Shown piece by piece: positions 1 through 5,945 of a DNA stretch of 6,053 nt; the stretch's first letter is position 1, and each line of letters starts with the position of its first letter. Source of the stretch: Candidatus Rhodoferax randersensis (GTDB lineage Bacteria > Pseudomonadota > Gammaproteobacteria > Burkholderiales > Burkholderiaceae_C); NCBI GenBank assembly GCA_016718155.1, contig JADKEH010000043.1:1-6053 (forward strand). Direction: 5' to 3'. A program made the translations under genes and the position numbers. Below the pieces are notes generated by a model that saw nothing but the letters and a program-made list of their open reading frames with translations, did no database searches and was not told the origin of the DNA.

Positions 1-88
1 AATAAGTGACGGTACGAAAAGCTAGCACTGGCGCGGAGGTGGTGTTGGTAGATCGTTGATTTCATTGACTTTCCTGTTCACTTTCAAA
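1..88. repeat. IS1071 terminal inverted repeat, end downstream of tnpA (partial)
   Basis: Bases 1-88 are repeated in inverse orientation at 5946-6033. The match is nearly perfect for the outer 36 bases (one mismatch at base 17). It diverges at about 44-53, where this copy is 2 bases longer, and becomes near perfect again through TGATTTCATTGACTTTCC. IS1071 repeats are about 110 bp, much longer than the 38 bp usual in the Tn3 family, which fits 88 bp here plus about 22 bp outside the window. These ends are the transposase binding and cleavage sites. Bases 89-121, between the repeat and the tnpA stop codon, show nothing notable. Confidence 0.92.
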
Positions 89-121
89 TCTGCGATTCGT
101 GGCGTCAAACCGTGGTCGGTT

Positions 122-2045
122 TCATCCATTGGTGCCAGTTATCGATGCATTTGGCCGCGAAGGCAGGATTTGGTCAGCATAGCGGTCAACCGGGAAGCGA
201 AACACACCCCGCAAGTTGATGCTCTCCAGCCTGGTGGGCGCAATCTTCCCGATCAGTTCCGGTGGAATGACCTGGCGGCGGTTCGACCAGCGATCCAGGA
301 CCGCCTGCATCTGTGAGGTATTCCACGCCATCACGATGTTGGCCATCAGGCTCAACGCATCGGCCACAGCCTGCATTTCATCGACACGTTTGGCCTGCGC
401 CGGGCTGATCCGGCCGGTATAAATGGCGCGCTTGAGGGCGTTAACAGCCTCGCCCCGATTGAGCACCCGGCGCAACTCGTTCCTGAAAGCGTCCTTGACA
501 AAGTAGTCAGCCAAAAACGCCGTACGCAGCAACCGCCCCAATTGCACGCCAGCCTCATAGATTGGATCGCCCTGGGCGGCAGAACCGAACCGCGCAAGAG
601 CTGCCACCGCACTGGCATGTCCGCTCATGACCGAGGCTGCCAGGTGCACCAGACTATCCCAATGCTTTTCGATCAAAGCGACGTCGACATTGGCTTCGCA
701 CACCGCAGCGATTTCTGCGGGCACTTTGGTGCCGCGTGGCACAAAGAGGTGGCGCTGTTTGAGTTCCTTCAACCGCGGGCAAAGATCAAAACCAAGCAAA
801 CGGGCATGTGACATGGCAAAGTCGGTGTAGCCATGGGTATCCACAGCAAGCTGGCTGGTCTCCAGCTTTTCTTGGCGGATGACACCTTCAATGGCCACGC
901 CCGCCTGGCGCTCATTGAGCACAAAGGGCTGCGCATGGAAGATGCCCCACCGGTCTTTTACATGGGAGTAGATTCCAATGGAAGGTGTGTTGCGCCGAGG
1001 ATCAAGCCGGGCTTGCCACACCCGTTTGGTGGTCTCCATGCTCATCATGTCAGAAGATGCCAAATCGGACCGCCCCAGGTGGCGGCAATCGGGTGTCGCT
1101 GCATGAATTCCAGCACAGCCTGGCAGGCCTGGCTCAGACGCCGTTCGTCCCGCGCCCAGCGCATGGCCTGGCGAATGCTGGTGGCAGACAATTGCGGAAT
1201 CATGCGCGCGCATTCGACCGCAGTCAGACTGGTGCCGTGGGCCATGATGCCGGCATAGACCATCAGCAGCTCGTCGGTAGAGCGCGGCTCACGTCCGAGC
1301 ATGATCCAGCTAAAGCGCACCTGGGCGTCAACGGCCAGAATCACTTCCGGCAATTGAACCTCACCGATGCGGTGATCCAAAGCCGCGCGCAGCTTGGTCA
1401 CTTCTGGGTCTTCGTCCTCTGCGGGCAATGGCGACAAATGGAGTTCATCATCCACGCGCAGTACGCCACTGCGGGCTGCAGCGGCCACCGCATCGACACC
1501 GGCAGTTACTCTGGCCAGCAAAGGCTTCAAGAAAGTGGCAGCCTTGCTGGGTAACGATAGACGGGCATAGTGTTTCTTGGACTCTGCCTGCCAACGCTCG
1601 TCCGTGAAGAACAAGCGCGCACGACCCCGAAAGCTCAGGCTGTGCTCAATCCAGACCGAGCCATTGCGCACCGCGCGGCGCAGGGCAAACAGGGTGGCCA
1701 CCTCCAACGCCTGAAACGCCCGTTCCCGGTCTGGGCTGGAGATCGAAACCTGCCAGATCATTCCCAGACTTGGTGCCACCACTTCAACTGGCAGCTTTCT
1801 GGATCCTTTGAGATATAAAGCTTGCAGCTTGGCAAGGTACTCGATGGCAGGATGCTCGCCGGTGGCCTGCCAGGGCAGCTTTGCAATGGCGACGAGCAAC
1901 GACCGCACGGGGCGAATTCCATCAATCAATCCCTCGCGGACCAGGGAGGCCCTGCTCGGTGGTTTGCGTTTCTGGGTTTCGGTGATCAAGGCTTCAAGAC
2001 GGGCACGCAACTCAGCATCTGGCACCGCACCTTGCGCGCTCAAGG
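122..2045 (-). pseudogene. tnpA: IS1071 transposase tnpA, 3-prime fragment (about residues 333-971), frameshifted
   Basis: This is the C-terminal two thirds of a Tn3-family DDE transposase, including the whole catalytic domain. The upstream part is readable from 2045 to the C-run at 1073-1076. The downstream part is readable in the next frame to the TGA at 122-124. The first catalytic Asp is in EVILAVDAQVRFSW (codon 1327-1329), the second in DLASSDMMSME (1049-1051), and the Glu in LNRGEAVNAL (449-451). A one-base loss separates the first Asp from the other two. The likely original reading is TWGRSDLASSD with five Gs where four remain, and without that base the upstream frame ends at the TGA at 1045-1047. 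The beginning of the gene lies beyond the IS21 insertion at 4918-5912. The downstream frame has no start codon of its own that makes sense, so no active transposase is expected from this copy. Confidence 0.93.
2039..2045. repeat. Target-site duplication of the IS21 element, left copy
   Basis: CTCAAGG occurs directly before the element tip TGCGTATTCC and again directly after the opposite tip, at 4918-4924. Removing the element and one copy rejoins the tnpA reading frame as ELVALSAQGAVPD. That confirms both the 7-bp size and the exact insertion point. IS21-family elements typically duplicate 4-8 bp. Confidence 0.95.
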
Positions 2046-2181
2046 TGCGTATTCCGCCTGGTCGCGGGCGCGATTCCACGCTGATGGCGGGCGGCATTCC
2101 AGCCGATCGCGGGCAGCAGTCCAGGCCATCGCGGGCAGCGTTCCAGACGATGGCGGGCAGAACTCCATTCTGATCGCGGGC
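2046..2181 (+). repeat. Left-end array of six IS21-type terminal repeats (L1-L6)
   Basis: There are six head-to-tail units without spacers: 2046-2069, 2070-2092, 2093-2114, 2115-2136, 2137-2158 and 2159-2181. Each has a TTCCA-like core, then a 2-4 base spacer, then GATSGCGGGC. L1 (GGTC) and L4 (CATC) deviate in the GAT part, and L4 and L6 deviate in TTCCA. IS21-family elements carry several terminal repeats bound by IstA to build the transpososome; two at the left end is the case I know for IS21 itself. Six contiguous units is more than I would expect. The role as IstA binding sites is inferred from the family. Confidence 0.9.
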
Positions 2182-2193
2182 AGCTGCAGCTGC
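2180..2193. promoter_or_regulatory. Perfect 14-bp palindrome between the left repeats and istA
   Basis: GCAGCTGCAGCTGC is its own reverse complement. It overlaps the last two bases of L6 and lies about 65 bp before the istA start, in the only short leader between the repeat array and the gene. It could be an operator or simply part of the end structure; function is not shown. No convincing sigma-70 promoter pair is visible in 2182-2257. Confidence 0.3.
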
Positions 2194-2241
2194 GCCGGGT
2201 GACTTCGCAACCGGGCATAGGCTCGCCGGCTTCTGTTGAAC

Positions 2242-2246
2242 AGGAG
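2242..2246 (+). promoter_or_regulatory. Ribosome binding site for istA
   Basis: AGGAG lies 11 bases before the ATG at 2258. The spacing is slightly long but the motif is good. The alternative in-frame ATG at 2279 has only a weak purine stretch before it, so this site favours the upstream start. Confidence 0.5.
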
Positions 2247-2257
2247 CCACCGAGCCG

Positions 2258-3799
2258 ATGCCCACACCGAGAGTCCCTATGAGCAAGATCAGACGAGTTC
2301 TTCAACTTCTTCACGAGGCAAAGTTGAGCCAGCGCGAGGTGGCTCGCGTCACCGGCCTGAGCAAGTCCGGCGTGGGTGAGATCGCCAGCTACGCGCGTGC
2401 CGCCGGCCTGGCGTGGGAGCAGGCCCGCCAGCTGGATGACCAGGCGCTGCAGGCACGGATGCACCCGCCGCCTGCGCCGCGCAGCGCGCGCCATCTCGAG
2501 CCCGACTGGGCTCAGGTCCACCAGCAGCTGAAGCAGCCCGCGGTGACGCTGCAACTGCTGTGGGAGGAATACCGCCAGGCCAATGGCGAGCAGGCGTACA
2601 AGTACAGCGCCTTCTGCGAGAAATACGCCCGCTGGGCGCGGCACCTGAAGCGCTCGATGCGCCAGGTGCACAAGGCCGGCGAACGCCTGTTCGTGGACTA
2701 CGCCGGCCAGACGGTCGCGATGGTCGACGCGTTTACCGGGGAGATCACCCGCGCGCAGATCTTTGTGGCCGTGCTCGGTGCCTCGAACTACACCTTCGCC
2801 TGCGCCACGCGCACGCAGCAGGCGGTGGACTGGGTGCGCTCGATCATCGCAACGCTGGAGTTCATCGGCGGCGTGCCGCGCCTGCTGGTGCCCGACCAGC
2901 CCCGGGCGCTGATGATCCGGCCCGATCGCTATGAGCCCACCAGCCACCGCCTGCTGGAGGAGCTGTGCAACCACTACGGCATGGCGGTGCTGCCGGCGCG
3001 GCCTGCGCACCCCCAAGACAAGGCCAAGGTGGAGGTGGGCGTGCAGGTGGTGGAGCGCTGGATCCTGGCGCGGCTGCGGGGGCGGACCTTCACGACCCTG
3101 GGCGAGCTCAATCGGGCCATCGCGGTGCTGCTGGAGCAGCTGAATGCGCGGCCCTTCAAGAAGCTGCCGGGTTGCCGGCACACCGCCTTCGAGGAGCTCG
3201 ATCGCCCCGCTCTCGGGCCGTTGCCAGCCACGCCGATGCAGGTGTGCCAGTTCAAGCTCGCGCGAGTCAGCATCGACTACCACGTGGAGCTGAACGGGCA
3301 CTACTACAGCGTGCCGAACGCGCTGGTGGGCCAGCAGGTGGAGCTGCGCATCGGCGAGCGCACGCTGGAGGTGCTGCACAAGCAGCAGCGGGTGGCCGCC
3401 CATGCGATCGACGGCCGCCGCGGCACGCACACGACGCTGGCCGAGCACATGCCGGCGTCGCACCGCGCGCACGCCCAGTGGAGCCCGGCGCGGCTGATCG
3501 CCTGGGGCGAGCGCATCGGCGCTGCCACGGCCGCCGTGGTGCGCTGGCAGATGGAGCACCGCCCGCACCCCGAACAAGGCTACCGCGCCTGCCTGGGGCT
3601 GATGCGCCTGGAGCGCGAGTACGGCACCGAGCGGCTGGAGGCCGCCTGCGCCCGGGCGCTGTCGATCCGGGCGCCGCACTACAAGAGCGTCAGCTCCATC
3701 CTGGCCAGCGGCCTGGACCGCCAGCCAGTGATCACCGCCAACGAAGCGCCCCTGATGCCCACCCACGAGAACGTGCGCGGGCCCGGCTACTACCACTGA
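2258..3799 (+). CDS. istA: IS21-family transposase IstA (513 aa)
   Basis: IstA is the DDE transposase that binds the element ends and performs strand cleavage and transfer, together with IstB. Residues 23-50 (LSQREVARVTGLSKSGVGEI onward) form a helix-turn-helix typical of the IstA N-terminus. The RNase H-like catalytic core follows, with D147 in LFVDYAG, D213 in LLVPDQPRALM and E259 in HPQDKAKVEV. Residues 335-395 (KLARVSIDYHVELNGHYYSV onward) match the beta-rich C-terminal domain seen in IS21 transposases. Length is normal for the family (about 400-530 aa). The start at 2258 is chosen because MPTPRVPMSKIRRVL resembles other IstA starts and AGGAG precedes it; Met8 at 2279 is the alternative. 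istB follows after 25 bases. Codons are very GC-rich, unlike the flanking tnpA. No frameshift or missing residue is seen. Confidence 0.95.
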   Translation: MPTPRVPMSKIRRVLQLLHEAKLSQREVARVTGLSKSGVGEIASYARAAGLAWEQARQLDDQALQARMHPPPAPRSARHLEPDWAQVHQQLKQPAVTLQLLWEEYRQANGEQAYKYSAFCEKYARWARHLKRSMRQVHKAGERLFVDYAGQTVAMVDAFTGEITRAQIFVAVLGASNYTFACATRTQQAVDWVRSIIATLEFIGGVPRLLVPDQPRALMIRPDRYEPTSHRLLEELCNHYGMAVLPARPAHPQDKAKVEVGVQVVERWILARLRGRTFTTLGELNRAIAVLLEQLNARPFKKLPGCRHTAFEELDRPALGPLPATPMQVCQFKLARVSIDYHVELNGHYYSVPNALVGQQVELRIGERTLEVLHKQQRVAAHAIDGRRGTHTTLAEHMPASHRAHAQWSPARLIAWGERIGAATAAVVRWQMEHRPHPEQGYRACLGLMRLEREYGTERLEAACARALSIRAPHYKSVSSILASGLDRQPVITANEAPLMPTHENVRGPGYYH

Positions 3800-3810
3800 A
3801 CAACGAATCC

Positions 3811-3815
3811 AAGGA
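3811..3815 (+). promoter_or_regulatory. Ribosome binding site for istB
   Basis: AAGGA lies 9 bases before the ATG at 3825, within the 25-base gap after the istA stop codon. It indicates that istB is translated from its own initiation site on a shared istAB transcript, not only by coupling through overlapping stop and start codons. Confidence 0.65.
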
Positions 3816-3824
3816 TAAGACATC

Positions 3825-4568
3825 ATGCTCAACCAACACACCCTGGAGCAGCTGCGCTCCTTGCGCCTGGACGGTTTCATCGCCGCGATGCAAGACCCGG
3901 CCTGCGCGCGCACGGTGGCCGAACTGGACTTCGACGCGAGGCTGGCGCTGCTGGTACAGCGGGAGATCGACTGGCGCGATGGCAAGCGGCTGGCACGGCT
4001 GCTCAAGGCGGCGCACCTGAAGGTCAGCGGCGCCTGCATGGAGGACATCGACTGGCGCGGATCACGGGGCCTGAACCGCGATCTCATCACGGAGCTGGCC
4101 GGCTGCAACTGGCTGCGCGACGGCCGCAGCGTCCTGCTCACCGGCGCCACCGGATGCGGCAAGACCTGGTTGGCCTGCGCCTTGGGACGGCAGGCCGCGC
4201 GGCAGGGCTACAGCGTGCTCTACACGCGCGCGTCGCGCCTGCTGGAGGAGTTGCACGTGGCGCACGGCGACGGCAGCTTCACGCGCCGACTGGCCCAGCT
4301 TGCCCGACTGGACCTGATCATCCTGGACGACTTTGCACTGGCGCCGATCGCCCCGCACGAGCGCAGCGACCTGCTGGAGCTGCTGGACGATCGGGTCGGC
4401 ACGCGCTCGACCATCATCACCAGCCAGCTGCCGGTGGCAGCGTGGCACGCCTGGCTGGGCGAGCCCACCGTGGCCGACGCCATCCTGGACCGCATCGTGC
4501 ACGGCTCGCACAAGATCGCTCTGAAAGGCGAGTCGCTCAGGCGAAGCCGAACCGACGCAAGCGCCTGA
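3825..4568 (+). CDS. istB: IS21-family AAA+ ATPase IstB (247 aa), transposition helper
   Basis: IstB is a DnaC/DnaA-like AAA+ ATPase. In the family it assembles on DNA, bends the target and activates IstA for insertion. The N-terminal about 80 residues are the helical IstB region (LNQHTLEQLRSLRLDGFIAA onward, then LVQREIDWRDGKRLARLLK). The ATPase fold follows: Walker A GATGCGKT at 107-114, Walker B LIILDDF at 164-170 with D168 and D169, a sensor-1-like strand STIITSQLP at 195-203, and the C-terminal motif ILDRIVHGSHKIALKGESLR at 220-239. Length is normal for IstB (about 240-265 aa). It lies 25 bases after istA on the same strand with its own ribosome binding site, so the two form an operon. 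All ATPase motifs look intact. Confidence 0.95.
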   Translation: MLNQHTLEQLRSLRLDGFIAAMQDPACARTVAELDFDARLALLVQREIDWRDGKRLARLLKAAHLKVSGACMEDIDWRGSRGLNRDLITELAGCNWLRDGRSVLLTGATGCGKTWLACALGRQAARQGYSVLYTRASRLLEELHVAHGDGSFTRRLAQLARLDLIILDDFALAPIAPHERSDLLELLDDRVGTRSTIITSQLPVAAWHAWLGEPTVADAILDRIVHGSHKIALKGESLRRSRTDASA

Positions 4569-4570
4569 GT

Positions 4571-4585
4571 CCAGCGCTTCGCGCA
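4571..4585. repeat. 15-bp direct repeat, copy 1 (after istB)
   Basis: CCAGCGCTTCGCGCA occurs here, two bases after the istB stop codon, and again identically at 4808-4822 just inside the right-end array. The unit contains a small inverted repeat (GCGC-TTC-GCGC). The two copies are 237 bp apart and suggest a tandem duplication or an inserted segment. Confidence 0.75.
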
Positions 4586-4759
4586 TGACGGCTGGCGCAC
4601 CACTGCTGCCAGCGGTCACGCCGCCTTGCCCACCGCGTCGGCGTTCGTCGCAAGCGACGCCGCCGCCGTGGACAAGGCTCCCCCCAGGACTCCCGACCTC
4701 ATCGCCTCCGGCGCACCGGTTACCCACCCGGCGCTGCGCGCCGCGTGGATAACCGGCAG

Positions 4760-4782
4760 GCCATTCCACGCTGATCGCGGGC
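4760..4782 (+). repeat. Solitary terminal repeat unit in reverse orientation near the right end
   Basis: The stretch contains CATTCCACGCTGATCGCGGG, a good match to the left-end units (closest to L2 at 2070-2092) and in the same plus-strand orientation. It is therefore inverted relative to the right-end units, which start 43 bases further on. With R4 (4826-4848) it forms an inverted repeat of roughly 23 bp. Confidence 0.8.
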
Positions 4783-4807
4783 AGTGCCGGTACCATCCGA
4801 GCGTCAC

Positions 4808-4822
4808 CCAGCGCTTCGCGCA
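4808..4822. repeat. 15-bp direct repeat, copy 2 (before the right-end array)
   Basis: This is an identical copy of CCAGCGCTTCGCGCA from 4571-4585. It ends three bases before the innermost right-end unit R4. Confidence 0.75.
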
Positions 4823-4825
4823 GCT

Positions 4826-4917
4826 GCCCGCCATCGGCGTGGAACGCTGCCCGCGATCAGCCTGGAATGCTGCCCGCCATCGTCTGGAATGGGTGCCCGC
4901 GATCAGTGGAATACGCA
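4826..4917 (-). repeat. Right-end array of four IS21-type terminal repeats (R1-R4)
   Basis: There are four contiguous 23-bp units on the minus strand: R1 4895-4917, R2 4872-4894, R3 4849-4871 and R4 4826-4848. Read inward, each has TTCCA, a 2-4 base spacer, and then GATC or GATG followed by GCGGGC. R1 and R3 carry GATC; R2 and R4 carry GATG, giving strict alternation. They mirror the left array and are the expected IstA binding sites of the right end. Confidence 0.92.
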
Positions 4918-4924
4918 CTCAAGG
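4918..4924. repeat. Target-site duplication of the IS21 element, right copy
   Basis: CTCAAGG follows directly after the tip GGAATACGCA and is identical to 2039-2045. It forms part of the tnpA codons for ...ELVALSA on the minus strand. Confidence 0.95.
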
Positions 4925-5912
4925 CAACAAGTTCGCCGAGCAGCGTTTTGTACATTGCGGCCCAATTGACGGTAGCGGGGACATCGGCGGCAGCCTGACG
5001 CCACAGATCGGCGATCCGGCGCTGCACCATAAGGATCAACTGGTCTGTGGTGGTGAACAGGCAATACCGAAGAAAGCATGCGACCTCCACGGTGCGCGCT
5101 GGCTCTTTGATCTTGGCTCCGGCTGAGGGCGGCCTGGAGACAAGTCGGCGCGCGTAGCGGCGCAAGATGAGATCGGGGATGTCTGCCAGGTGCTTATGAA
5201 CGTCCAGCGTGTAAAGCAGGTCGATGCGCTCCAGTACCTCGCTGATTTGGCGGGTTGAGTGTTTCGCCGGTGCAGCCCATAGCCAACTCTGCTGGGTTTG
5301 TCCATCTGGGCGCAGCTCTGAAACTGAGGCTCGCCAGCGATCAAGTGTTGCTGGATCAACGCTGGCGGCGATGGCGGTGCCTGTTTCAACTTCAAGCTGG
5401 GCAAGTGCCGCCGCAATCAGTGTCCGAATTGCCCGCTCGTGCACGATCACCAGCTTGTTCTTGTACAGCCATTGACGCGCCCGCACGAGTAGCTGATCGC
5501 GGTCGGCGCAGCGCGCCACTTCGTCGCGCAGTTCACGTACCAGTGAGCGGCGCTGGTGCTCGCTCATCCACTGGAATCCAAGGACCGTGCAGGCTACTTG
5601 TTGGTGATCGAATAGCGTGCGCCCGCGTTCATACATGGCTCTCAGCGAGGCGACTTCTGGTGCTGCAATGCCAAGCTCGTTGCCAAGGTGGCGCCACAAG
5701 GCTACTGGAATTACCCGAAAGGCACCGAGCAAACGCCCACTCATGCGCAGGAAACCAATATGGAGCGCCAGACCAAGCTTGTGGAATCACCTCGGCGTGC
5801 ATTGATTGCGTCGCGCTCGGCACCATCGAAGGTGAAAATGCCTTCATCTCGAAGTCGCTGATATCGCGGGGGAGCCACGCATCCCCAAAAACGTTGTGTG
5901 CCAACCCTGCAT
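4918..5912 (-). pseudogene. tnpA: IS1071 transposase tnpA, 5-prime fragment (about residues 1-332), three frameshifts
   Basis: This is the N-terminal, DNA-binding part of the Tn3-family transposase. The start is ATG at 5910-5912 (MQGWHTTFLGMRG...), preceded by GAGG with 6 bases of spacing. Three single-base losses follow: near 5868-5876 (before LPRDISDFEMKAF), in the A-run 5835-5838 (before TFDGAERDAINARRGDS) and in the GG at 5783-5784 (before HKLGLALHIGFLRMSGRLLG). Together they return to the original frame, but the first shift reaches a TGA near 5844. From Met at 5744 the frame is open through WAAMYKTLLGELVALSA to the IS21 insertion, then runs about 20 codons into the IS right end and stops at 4857-4859. 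With the 3-prime fragment, one target copy removed and four bases restored, the gene is 2916 nt (971 aa). A truncated protein from 5744 would have no catalytic domain. Confidence 0.92.
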
Positions 5913-5918
5913 CGTGAA

Positions 5919-5922
5919 CCTC
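5919..5922 (-). promoter_or_regulatory. Ribosome binding site for IS1071 tnpA
   Basis: GAGG on the minus strand lies 6 bases before the ATG at 5912. It supports that codon as the true start, in preference to the ATG at 5938-5940, whose frame is only open because of the first base loss. Confidence 0.5.
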
Positions 5923-5945
5923 AAAGTGGGAGGCCACCATACCCC

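Larger units (their letters stand above)
4569..4825. other. GC-rich non-coding tail between istB and the right-end repeats
   Basis: No convincing gene is visible. Small frames here have no family resemblance and run through the terminal repeats. Two imperfect hairpins can be drawn: GCTGGC at 4591-4596 with GCCAGC at 4608-4613, and CGGCGT at 4639-4644 with ACGCCG at 4657-4662. Neither has a T-tract, so they are not clear terminators. The segment is bracketed by a 15-bp direct repeat and holds one reversed terminal repeat unit, both listed separately. Confidence 0.5.
2046..4917 (+). mobile_element. Complete IS21-family insertion sequence (2872 bp) inside IS1071 tnpA
   Basis: The element begins with TGCGTATTCC and ends with its reverse complement GGAATACGCA, so it has the 5-prime TG / CA-3-prime tips usual in IS21. 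It is flanked by the 7-bp direct repeat CTCAAGG. Inside are istA (transposase) and istB (AAA+ helper) in the standard order on the plus strand. Multiple 22-24 bp repeats at both ends match the multiple transposase-binding repeats known from IS21. Both genes appear full length with intact motifs, so the element may be active. It is visibly more GC-rich than the surrounding IS1071 sequence. I cannot assign a specific ISfinder name. Confidence 0.95.

Noticed and set aside
56..1554. Several plus-strand frames over the tnpA 3-prime part
   Set aside because: They are antisense to the well-supported transposase sequence and show no protein family features.
2046..2181. Regular 22-23 bp repeats considered as a CRISPR array or an iteron origin
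   Set aside because: There are no unique spacers between units. The same units occur inverted at the other tip of an IS21 element, so they are transposase-end repeats.
2965..4020. Plus-strand 351-codon frame overlapping the istA 3-prime half and the istB start
   Set aside because: It is an alternative frame of istA/istB with Ala/Gly/Arg-rich composition and no family resemblance; istA has the DDE motifs in its own frame.
2012..4162. Long minus-strand open frame (716 codons) opposite istA
   Set aside because: It is the antisense shadow of a GC-rich gene. It is rich in Arg/Ala/Gln/His low-information sequence, has no recognisable domain, and lies opposite a clear IstA.
4591..4662. Possible rho-independent terminator after istB
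   Set aside because: Two imperfect GC-rich stems can be drawn, but neither is followed by a T-run, and such stems are common by chance at this GC content.
4062..4796. Minus-strand 244-codon frame opposite istB
   Set aside because: It is a shadow of istB that also runs through the non-coding tail and one terminal repeat unit. It has no motif and no plausible start signal.
5629..5940. Minus-strand 103-codon frame starting at 5940 as a separate small gene
   Set aside because: Only its middle (LPRDISDFEMKAF) is TnpA sequence; the rest is out of frame because of the single-base losses. The better start by ribosome site and length is 5912.
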